Positions 47,901-58,052 of a stretch of 64,000 nucleotides of DNA are shown here, piece by piece. The position numbers and the translations under genes were made by a program. Positions within the stretch are counted from its first letter, which is position 1; each line of letters opens with the position of its first letter. Source of the stretch: Henckelia pumila (Eukaryota > Streptophyta > Magnoliopsida > Lamiales > Gesneriaceae); assembly GCF_033568475.1 (NCBI RefSeq), contig NW_027331831.1:6634001-6698000 (forward strand), written 5' to 3'. The notes beneath the pieces were generated by a model. The model was given only the letters and a program-made list of their open reading frames with translations. It ran no database searches and was not told the DNA's origin.

Positions 47901-48811
47901 TTGTTGAATTTATAGATTCAGAAAACATTAACTTTTTGTTTTTTATGTAGTGTCGTAATTTGGGAAGACGAAAGTATTATGTTAGATGGTCGAAAATTTT
48001 GCCACTTTGTCTTTGGCCAACCCGTTGATTTCAAAATCATAAATGTTTATATGCGAATTATGCAAGCAAAAAGTAAGGAATATGGATCTGAAATATATTG
48101 TGTGGACACAACGGTTCAGGTTCGTCTTTGCACCCCGATTATGTACGTTTTATTGTCTTTTTTGACCAAATAAGAAGTATGATATTTTTGCAATCTTTGT
48201 TCTGCAGAGAGAAATTTTGAATAGACTGAAAGAATATGGGAGTAGACGTAAGTTGCGGAGCGGTGATTACGAAGATTTTATTGCAAGCTTGACATCTGCG
48301 ACTAGGGAAAGATTGAAGCACTTAAACGAGGAGCTATTTACAAGATGCAAGGACATCATTTTTCCATTGAATGATAGGTGGCATTGGTTTCTGCTTGTGT
48401 ATAAAACTGCAGAAGGTGTGTTCAGTATATGGAATTCCTTGCATGATCCATACGCATCTGGCACCACAAATGTTTTTGTGAGTATTAGTACGACCCTATT
48501 TTAATGTTTAAATATAATATTAAGAATGAAATCTTGTAACTTTTAAATTTTGATAGGTATCATTTTTTTCTGGATACATGCGGTTCCAATCTGGTTTTGT
48601 CTTAGCCAATGAGGAAGTGGTGACAGAAAAGTGTCGCGATCAAGGTCCAACACTTGAGTGTGGTGTCTATGCACTTATGTGGACCGAATGCTTGGCTAAA
48701 AACACAGAGGAAATCTGGGCGTATCAAAGGGATGTGAATATGAATGCTTATCGAACTCGTGTTGCAGCTACCATTTTATCCGATAAGAAAGGATTGTTGA
48801 AAACCATTTAA
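44964..48811 (+). pseudogene. MULE-borne Ulp1-like cysteine protease (peptidase C48)
   Basis: Predicted exons: 44964-45072, 45761-46440, 46514-46657, 46745-46786, 46882-47221, about 47263-47608, 47697-47866, 47951-48119, 48208-48477 and 48557-48811. The N-terminus is Lys-rich (KKSHKPKKSKNIKRAKQKK), a likely nuclear signal. Exon 2 resembles the DUF1985/plant-mobile type domain of ULP-MULE proteins (MIPFAPEEFSIILGLHHIGQ). The middle is acidic and repetitive (NENMKRDENFER). The last two exons form the C48 core: His in DRWHWFLLV, Asn in IWNSLHD where Ulp1 has Asp, Gln in RDQGP and Cys in ECGVYALMW. Ulp1 enzymes cut SUMO from proteins. The gene has an in-frame TAG at 45991-45993 and a one-base frame change between exons 5 and 6 (about 47222-47262), so this copy is probably inactive. 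Confidence 0.82.
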
Positions 48812-49240
48812 CTTGTTTGTTATGTTGGTGGTGATTAAGTTTGGATAATTTTGTTGGTTGAAAACTTACACACATTTTGAAAGACAAATCCTTGTAATTG
48901 TGGTTAATGATTATGTTTTGATGCGAAGTTTTTTTTTGAAATGGTAATTCCAAGTCATTTTCCTATTTATGTCGTACATTTGTGACATTTATGTAGTTAC
49001 ACGATAGAGTTATGTAACGACAATTGACAAGTTAATCAAAGTACAAAATTGAGTAATTCCGGTACAATTATATCATAATAAGGTACATAACTAGCTGAAT
49101 AATAAATACATTTTACAAGTATCCTGACTTGTTACATCAGCCGCTATAAGCAAAAACTTAATTGAAGATGCAAACTAAACAAAAAAAAACTCATGTTTAT
49201 GAGTTTAGACCCCAGTATTCATAATTTAAGATGCGAACTC
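48812..49240. other. Spacer after the ULP gene
   Basis: No gene. CATAATAAGGTACATAAC at about 49074-49091 resembles the ATAATAAGGTACATAACG phrase of the 314-bp satellite, hinting that the satellite derives from element sequence or that an old unit lies here. Confidence 0.4.
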
Positions 49241-49249
49241 CAGGTTCAG

Positions 49250-49670
49250 CAGATGCTCTAAAACAAGCCGCATATGCGGTGATTCATTCATTTTATTCTC
49301 TGCAACCTCACGCAGATGCGTGTGTTTTTCCCGCAGATGCGCCCCTAGCTTCTTCAATTCTCTGCCTGCTTCCGCTTATGCACCATATTTTCATGCATAT
49401 GCGGTCATTTGTATCTTCAATTCTCTGCCATTTACCGCATCTGCACTTTCTTTTACCGCATATGCGTTCCTTGTTTACCAAGATCTCTGCCCTTTGCCCC
49501 TTCTGCACAGATTTCTCATGCCTATGCGCCCCTAGCTTCTTCAATTGTCTGCATGTTTCCGCTTCTGCACCATATTTTAATGCATATGCGGTAATTTGTA
49601 TCTTCAATTCTCTGTCATTTACCGCATCTGCACTTTCTTTTACCGCATATGCGCTCCTTGTTCATCTTTT
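49250..49670. repeat. Left cluster of near-palindromic CGC-WTM-TGCG motifs
   Basis: A dozen or so words of the form (C)GCATATGCG, CGCAGATGCG, CGCATCTGC and CGCTTCTGC, spaced about 15-50 bp, many centred on CANNTG. Part is a tandem duplication of period 187 bp: CCCCTAGCTTCTTCAATT begins at 49342 and again at 49529. A related cluster in the opposite orientation lies at 57368-57650. Function is unknown; candidates are protein-binding arrays or transposase accessory sites. Confidence 0.75.
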
Positions 49671-49980
49671 CAGTTGTTTTATCTTTTCCAGTTCACAATT
49701 TGTCAAATAGTCGGATACTCATGTAATTCATAAAAATATATTTCATCATTGTTCGTTCATTCCATTTCTTTTCATGACTTTGTATTTACAACTAACAACA
49801 ACTTCACTCGACAAACAAAACAAAAATACAAACTTAAAACTCCACACGAACTGAACTCAACTCAAACATACTCACTTTCATAAAATCTAAATCACCCCCC
49901 CAAACTTAAACCAAATCATTGTCCAGAATGATTTAAATCAGTAAACAGAACAAGGGACATGTACCTCTCGGTACCGAGCA

Positions 49981-50985
49981 TTAGGACTTGGTACCATCAT
50001 CGTCAGACTCGTCATTTGAAGACCATGGTGGTGGCGGTGGATATGGCACATTGGTATGAGGGAAATTCTGAGCGAGTGCCGCATTAAAATCATGCACATA
50101 TGCCATGTGCTCTCGCATTCTCTTCCATTTCTTATGCATTTGCCTTTCCAAAGCATCGAAGCGGCCAGAATAGTCACTCCCTTGAGCAGCATGTGAAGGA
50201 AGTGCTGTTGACGGATGAATCAGTGGAGGGGCAGGCTCAGACGGCTGTGGTGGGGGCTGTGCAATATCTGCCTGCTGTGTCTGCTTATGTTTATCCCTTT
50301 TCAATGGCCCAACAAGAACAATAGGAGCACGAGTAGGATGAAGTTGCTCAGTGACATCCCAAGTCACTCCAGCATAACGACAAAGATCCGTAATCAATGA
50401 AACATGTACTAAGCTGCTAAGATGAGATTTTTTACTAGCAGCGTAAATGGATTGCTGAAGCACTTTACCCGCATTAACGGTCCTTCCTGTGACTATGCAG
50501 TACACCAAACTAGCCCTTTCCACCGTAATTTCAAGAGTGTGACCCGATGGCAACATGCGTGCGGCGGCAAACTCATGCCAATTATTGGCGTCCCGGTTAA
50601 GAAATCTGGAGTACAATGTAATAGGGACACCTTTCTTATTCAATTTCCATTCGGCACCCTCAATACAAAGTGCCTGTAGCACGACAGCGGCTGGGAACTC
50701 ATTCTCAGTGAAAAGCTGATAATCGTCAAATGCAACGTTCGACATTTGATACATGGCGTTGATAGTTTGATTATCAAACGCCACCATTTTCCCTCGCACT
50801 TTCACTTTGTATTCATCATGTTTCACCATTAGATTGGCATAGAACTCCCGAACAATTGACATGACAGCCTCGGAAGGTTGTTTGACAAATGCTTGCCAAA
50901 TACGTCGTCGTGCTTCAATCAAAGTTTTAGCGTTTAAGTCCCTCATATCCATTCCCCGCTCCTTATGCATACTTTTGAGCGACAA
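49981..50985 (-). CDS. 'Putative plant transposon protein' domain ORF, element-borne
   Basis: An ORF of 334 residues on the minus strand, inside the composite MULE. VREFYANL followed by VRGKMVAFDNQTINAMY is the hallmark of the family that Pfam labels 'putative plant transposon protein'. Its biochemical role is unknown and it is found repeatedly in plant repeats, including retroelements. The C-terminal part is Pro/Gln-rich (QPPPQPSEPAPPL) with a short coiled-coil-like stretch (DALERQMHKKWKRMREHM) and an acidic end. Similarity to the family continues upstream of the chosen start, so the true N-terminus is uncertain. It may belong to an older element that was inserted into, or captured by, the MULE. 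Treated as a fossil element gene. Confidence 0.6.
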   Translation of the reverse strand: MSLKSMHKERGMDMRDLNAKTLIEARRRIWQAFVKQPSEAVMSIVREFYANLMVKHDEYKVKVRGKMVAFDNQTINAMYQMSNVAFDDYQLFTENEFPAAVVLQALCIEGAEWKLNKKGVPITLYSRFLNRDANNWHEFAAARMLPSGHTLEITVERASLVYCIVTGRTVNAGKVLQQSIYAASKKSHLSSLVHVSLITDLCRYAGVTWDVTEQLHPTRAPIVLVGPLKRDKHKQTQQADIAQPPPQPSEPAPPLIHPSTALPSHAAQGSDYSGRFDALERQMHKKWKRMREHMAYVHDFNAALAQNFPHTNVPYPPPPPWSSNDESDDDGTKS

Positions 50986-51581
50986 TTCAACAAAATTTGC
51001 CGCCGCGGCAGCATTCCAAAACCTATTTTTATCAAAAGATGGTTGTCCCGAAGACGACGAGGCCGATCATTTTTCTTTTGTTTTTGGTGGCATCCTTACA
51101 CTCAATTCAACCAATTATCACAAAATAACCCACTAATCATAAGCAACAAGTGCACAATAAATATTTCAACAACTCAGCCCCTTCACACTCTCTTACACAA
51201 TTTATCAAACACCTTGTGTATGTAAGGCTAACTATATCTTCCTTCACAATTACTCAATAACAATTCAAGCAACCTAAGAAGGATAGCCAAGTACCTACTT
51301 CGATGTAGTACACTCGGGCAAAAGCAGAGGCAATTCGGAGACTTTTGTGTAGAGTTTTCACATGATGGCTTCGACCGGAGAGAGTGAAGTATTGCAATTG
51401 TCAAGTTTGGATTTCGGAATAATTATTGAGCACTGGTCGGACCGTGAGCTTGGTAAGAGTAGATCACGCTTTTGAGGATATTGGGGGCGTGAAGGTGGAG
51501 TTAAGGATTTTAAAAGTGAAGATGGCCGCTTTTGCGGAATTTTGTATCAGAAAATAAAGAACAATTAAATTTGCGCTTAAA

Positions 51582-54500
51582 TATTGAAATAACTAACGAG
51601 AGTACATATTTCAGAAAATTAGGTACAGCCAAGCCTACCATGAAGTACAAATATCCGATAATAAAGTACATAACGTGGTAAAACAAGCACAATGGAATAA
51701 AGTGAGACTTGAGGAATTTCATGTCTAAGATATTAAAAGCATTTGGTATCTACTAAATATAGTATAAATGACGTATAATCAAGAGCATGACCTTCGATTT
51801 ATTCACTACATTGAGGATGTGAATATAGGAGATGCATGTGCACTTTGGTTAGTGAATAAAATTCCTTGGCAAATAAATATGCACTAACCAATAAATATTG
51901 AAATAACTAACGAGAGTACATATTTTTGAAATTTAGGTACAGCCAAGCCTACCATGAAGTACAAATGACCGATAATAAAGTACAAAACGTGGTAAAACAA
52001 GCACATTGGAATAATGTGGGACTTGAGAAATTTTATTTGTAAGATATTAAAAGCATTTGGTATCTAGTAAATATAGTATAATTGACGATAATCACAAGCA
52101 TGGCCTTCGATTTATTCACTACATTGAGGAGGTGAATATAGGAGATGCATGTGCACTTTGGTTTGTGAATAAAATTCCTTGGCAAATAAATATGCACTAA
52201 CCAATAAATATTGAAATAACTAACGAGAGTACATATTTTTGAAAATTAGGTACAGCCAAGCCTACCATGAAATACAAATGTGTTGGAGAACGCGGCGATC
52301 AGATCAATCAGGATTGATACCCGGTGCAGCGGAAGTTTAAAAATTTTATATGGAACAATTCCATAATGGGTATCAACCTTACGATTAAATTGTGTGTGTA
52401 AAAATTAAATAACAATTATAAATTTTTACCTCCAATCTCGAAGCGAGATTATGGACACCAACAGATTGCTCTGCTCTTGTTGTATATCCCTGGAACTGAT
52501 GGACGAACTGTTCTTCAATCAGGTCCACGAACGGATATTTAATCCCTCTGATAGATTGCACTAGAAAATCTATCAGAAGTTTCTACGAAGAGATTTAACG
52601 AATTTGATCCGTTAAACCAGACTGTAATTCAAAATTCACAGACTGGATTTTACCGAGCAGAGGGGAGAGGGGGTCGGCCACTTCAGAGGAAAATCACTAG
52701 GGTTTTCAAAAATTTTGTGACCTGTTGTCTGTAATTTCTGTACTGCAATAACTTATTTATAATGTAGGCCACTAACAGCTTAGGGCCCATTAGTCATAAG
52801 TTCAAGCCCGACAAGCAAAGCCCGCATGTTCAGAAATTAATATAAAATTCATCATGACTCCGATTGATAAACCGATTTCACCAATGTGCACAGAAACCAT
52901 TTCTGCACCTTTTAAAGTCAAGATAAATTTTTCTGAATCCGAATTCAGTGATTTCCAAAAATGCCCATCCCTATGTCATTTTAGGAAATCTTACTCCTCT
53001 ACTCTTAAATAAGAAGTCCAACTTTTTTGTTCATTAAATTTAACTCTTTAAATTTAACTATCTCAACGGGGATTAAAAATCCATTACTCTGTGTGACCCT
53101 CAATGGTTCAGGGATACAGCTAGCCGTGGGCTCACAACTCCTTGTGACTCGGAACAACAATTTCCGACTTGCCCATCGAATCATGGTAAGAGCGCCTAGC
53201 AACATCGCCCCATGATTCCCTAGGTATCACTGATAGTGCCTGCAAGAACCAATAGATTTTGGTTAGCGTACAGTACGGTCCCTTCATCCAAATATCCCGA
53301 TCGAATCAACAACCATTGGTATATCGAGAGTCGTTCGAGATTCGATAACTATGCAATACATCTTGAAGATCAAATAGTGACATCGCATGTGTTACTAAGA
53401 AACCATTTCTTAAAACACATCATGTACTCTGGCCAGAGATTCGTCACACTAATATCTCCTCAGATTGCATAGGATATCCACACTCGCAAGTATGTGGTGA
53501 ATCCTTGACAACAAAGCATCGACTCCTATATGTGTTGTAACTGTACCCAATCCCGACACCTGATGACCCCAATAGAGTCGGTAAACGAGTCAAAGCACAG
53601 TACTAGCATATAGAGTCTCAATGATGTTTCAAGTAGTAAGGACTAATGGTGTACAACCAAAACCGCGGACTTTATCCACTCGATAAGTGATAACCACTTG
53701 GAAAGTCCGGATAGGGTAGTTCGATCATTCATCATATGAATATCCATTTGCATGCTTCGAACATCTCTATGTTCCTTACCAATGAAACGTGGTACTCTGC
53801 ATCGCAAATGCTAGTCTCAAACTCGAGCGATCCTTATCCTTATTATTGGACGGCTCAATCGACTAGGAACAGTTTAGAATATACAGTGACTATAAGATGT
53901 GTTTCATGATAGACATCCCCATGTTCTACCACATCTTACATACACTATAGTATATTCAAGGTCTTTATCAAAACAACAATAGTATATCACAATATAACAA
54001 TATGAAGAAAGATAAAGTCATTGCCATTAATAAAAGTGTAAATTATATTAAACAAAAGATTGTTTATACAAAGAGTCATCAAAGCCCTTAGCCACAAGTT
54101 GGCTCACCGGGCACCCACTCTTTCAAAATGACCGATAATAAAGTACAAAACGTGGTAAAACAAGCACATTGGAATAAAGTGAGACTTGAGGAATTTCATT
54201 TGTAAGATATTAAAAGCATTTGGTATCTACTAAATATAGTATAAATGACGTATAATTACAAGCATGGCCTTCGATTTATTCACTACATTGAGGATGTGAA
54301 TATAGGAGATGCATATGCACTTTGGTTAGTGAATAAAATTCCTTGGCAAATAAATATGCACTAACCAATAAATATTGAAATAACGAACGAGCGTACATAT
54401 TTCTGAAAATTAGGTAGAGTTAAGCCTATCATGAAGTACAAATGTCCGATAATAAGGTACATAACGTGGTAAAACAAGCACATTGGAATAAAGTGAGACT

Positions 54501-57367
54501 TGAGGAATTTCATTTGTAAGATATTAAAAGCATTTGGTATCTACTAAATAAAGTATAATTGACGTATAATCACAAGCATGGCCTTCGATTTATTCACTAC
54601 ATTGAGGATGTGAATATAGGAGATGCATGTGCACTTTGGTTTGTGAATAAAATTCCCTGGCAAATAAATATGCACTAACCAATAAATATTGAAATAACTA
54701 ACGAGAGTACATATTTCTGAAATTTAGGTACAACCAAGCCTACCATGAAGTACAAATGACCGATAATAAAGTACAAAACGTGGTAAAACAAGCACATTGG
54801 AATAATGTGGGACTTGAGAAATTTCATTTCTAAGATATTAAAAGCATTTGGTATCTACTAAATATAGTATAATTGACGTATAATCACAAGCATGGCCTTC
54901 GATTTATTCACTACATTGAGGAGGTGAATATAGGAGATGCATGTGCACTTTGATTTGTGAATAAAATTCCTTGTCAAATAAATATGCACTAACCAATAAA
55001 TATTGAAATAACTAACGAGAGTACATATTTTTGAAAATTAGGTACAACCAAGCCTACCATGAAGTACAAATGACCGATAATAAAGTATAAAACGTGGTAA
55101 AACAAGCACATTGGAATAAAGTGAGACTTGAGGAATTTCATTTGTAAGATATTAAAATCATTTGGTATCTACTAAATATAGTATAAATGACGTATAATCA
55201 CAAGCATGGCCTTCGATTTATTCACTACATTTAGGATGTGAATATAGGAGATGCATGTGCACTTTGGTTAGTGAATAAAATTCCTTGGCAAATAAATATG
55301 CACTAACCAATAAATATTGAAATAACTAACGAGCGTACATATTTCTGAAAATTAGGTACAGTTAAGCCTATCATGAAGTACAAATGTCCGATAATAAGGT
55401 ACATAACGTGGTAAAACAAGCACATTGGAATAAAGTGAGACTTGAGGAATTTCATTTGTAAGATATTAAAAGCATTTGGTATCTACTAAATATAGTATAA
55501 TTGACGTATAATCACAAGCATGGCCTTCGATTTATTCACTACATTGAGGAGGTGAATATAGGAGATGCATGTGCACTTTGGTTTGTCAATAAAATTCCTT
55601 GGCAAATAAATATGCACTAACCAATAAATATTAAAATAACTAACGAGAGTACATATTTCTGAAATTTAGGTACAGCCAAGCCTACCATGAAGTACAAATG
55701 ACCGATAATAAAGTACAAAACGTGGTAAAACAAACACATTGGAATAATGTGGGACTTGAGAAATTTCATTTGTAAGATATTAAAAGCATTTGGTATCTAC
55801 TAAATATAGTATAAATGACGTATAATCACAAGCATGGCCTTCGATTTATTCACTACATTGAGGATGTGAATATAGGAGATGCATGTGCACTTTGGTTAAT
55901 GAATAAAATTTCTTAGCAAATAAATATGCACTAACCAATAAATATTGAAATAACTAACGAGAGTACATATTTTTGAAAATTAGGTACAGCCAAGCCTACC
56001 ATGAAGTACAAATGACCGATAATAAAGTACAAAACGTGGTAAAACAAGCACATTGGAATAAAGTGAGACTTGAGGAATTTCATTTGTAAGATATTAAAAG
56101 TATTTGGTATCTACTAAATATAGTATAATTGACGTATAATCACAAGCATGGCCTTCGATTTATTCACTACATTGAGGATGTGAATATAGGAGATGCATGT
56201 GAACTTTGGTTAATGAATAAAATTCCTTGGCAAATAAATATGCACTAACCAATAAATATTGAAATAACTAACGAGAGTACATATTTCTGAAATTTAGGTA
56301 CAGCCAAGCCTACCATGAAGTACAAATGACCGATAATAAAGTACAAAACGTGGTAAAACAAGCACATTGGAATAATGTGGGACTTGAGAAATTTCATTTG
56401 TAAGATATTAAAAGCATTTGGTATCTACTAAATATAGTATGAATGACGTATAATCACAAGCATGGCCTTCGATTTATTCACTACATCGAGGATGTGAATA
56501 TAGGAGATGCATGTGCACTTTGGTTAGTGAATAAAATTCCTTGACAACTAAATATGCACTAACCAATAAATATTGAAATAACTAACGAGAGTACATATTT
56601 CTGAAATTTAGGTACAGCCAAGCCTACCATGAAGTACAAATGACCGATAATAAAGTACAAAACGTGGTAAAACAAGCACATTGGAATAATGTGGGACTTG
56701 AAAAATTTCATTTGTAAGATATTAAAATCATTTGGTATCTACTAAATATAGTATAAATGACGTATAATCACAAGCATGGCCTTCGATTTATTCACTACAT
56801 TGAGGATGTGAATATAGGAGATGCATGTGCACTTTGGTTAGTGAATAAAATTCCTTGGCAAATAAATATGACTAACCAATAAATATTGAAATAACTAACG
56901 AGAGTACATATTTTTGAAAATTAGGTACAGCCAAGCCTACCATGAAGTACAAATGACCAATAATAAAGTACAAAACGTGGTAAAACAAGCACATTGGAAT
57001 AATGTGGGACTTGAGAAATTTCATTTGTAAGATATTAAAAGCATTTAGTATCTACTAAATATAGTATAAATGGCGTATAATCACAAGCATGGCCTTCGAT
57101 TTATTCACTACATTGAGGATGTGAATATAGGAGATGCATGTGCACTTTGGTTAGTGAATAAAATTCCTTGGCAAATAAATATGCACTAACCAATAAATAT
57201 TGAAATAACTAACGAGAGTACATATTTCTGAAAATTAGGTACAGCCAAGCCTACCATAAAGTACAAATGTCCGATAATAAAGTAAATAACGTGGTAAAAC
57301 AAGCACATTGGAATAAATTGGGACTTGAGGAATTTCATTTGTAAGATATTAAAAGCATTTGATCAAA
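51582..57367. repeat. Tandem satellite array, 314-bp unit, about 12.5 copies, interrupted once
   Basis: The phrase GCATGGCCTTCGATTTATTC (one copy reads GCATGACC) recurs starting near 51784, 52097, 54261, 54575, 54889, 55203, 55517, 55831, 56145, 56459, 56773 and 57087. The interval is 313-314 bp once the 1850-bp solo LTR insertion (52281-54130 with its duplication) is removed. Two unit types alternate: A has AATAAAGTGAGACTTGAGG, B has AATAATGTGGGACTTGAGA. The order is A B A A B A A B A B B B, then a variant end unit. A private variant (GAGCGTACAT ... GTTAAGCCTATC) recurs exactly 942 bp apart (54391 and 55333), three units. Units lack long open frames. Confidence 0.95.
52281..54125. repeat. 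Solo LTR inserted in the satellite array
   Basis: An insertion of 1845 bp with TG...CA ends (TGTTGGAGAACGCGG ... CACTCTTTCA), flanked by a perfect 5-bp duplication AAATG (52276-52280 and 54126-54130). Removing it restores the satellite phrase exactly. There is no coding sequence or second LTR, which fits a solo LTR of an LTR retrotransposon; the superfamily is not assigned. The intact target duplication suggests it is young relative to the array. Confidence 0.8.
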
Positions 57368-57655
57368 TCACGCATATGCACGAGAATGTCGCGCTTCTGC
57401 GTGAATTGACTGAGATTTGAAGAAATAAATAGAAGAATCCAAGTTGCGCATATGCGGGAGAAAGTCACGCTTATGAGTGAAGAGGCAGTGAGCAGAAAAC
57501 TGAGAAGGAAGAAGAACCGCATCTGCGGCTTAATTCACGCATCTGCGTTATTGTACAGAGAATTTAGAAACAAAGGAAGCGCTTCTGCGCTTGTTTTAAT
57601 GCATCTGCGGGAAATCTGGATTTGGAAGAAAAAGGCATATGCGTTTATTTTATGA
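57368..57655. repeat. Right cluster of near-palindromic CGC-WTM-TGCG motifs
   Basis: About nine words of the same type as at 49250-49670: CGCATATGC, GCGCTTCTGCG, GCGCATATGCGG, CCGCATCTGCGG, CGCATCTGCG, GCGCTTCTGCGC and others, over 290 bp directly after the last satellite unit. Surrounding words (CAGAGAATTTAG against TTCAATTCTCTG) suggest inverted orientation to the left cluster. Confidence 0.72.
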
Positions 57656-58052
57656 GCATCCAACAATACCAAATAACAACACCATCAACATTAATCGTCA
57701 ACGATAACAAGCATATCAATATGCTGTGCACAATACAAACACAAGAACCATCTAGGCAAAACAAAACCATAAATAAATAGAAGTCCACAAAGTTCGGACT
57801 AAAATGTCTAAGAACTGAAACCATTAAACTAAAACTAAACCACAAATCCACCACTGGAACGTGTATGCTTCCTAGCAGGCAAATCCACGATCAATTGCCC
57901 TTCCTCTCTCCTTTTTCTGCTACAGAAATGTAAAAAAATAAATTAGTTATCAATACTTCGTAGTAATCATAAATAATAAGAAAGGATGTCAACAAGTAAA
58001 TCATTGTAGGTACACTCAATATTGAGATACTATTTCAATTAACAATATAAAC

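Noticed and set aside
53005-53472. Short open frames inside the solo LTR
   Set aside because: LTR interior; no recognisable protein domain on either strand.
51582-57367. CRISPR-like array
   Set aside because: Units are 314 bp, contiguous and without spacers; this is a eukaryotic satellite.
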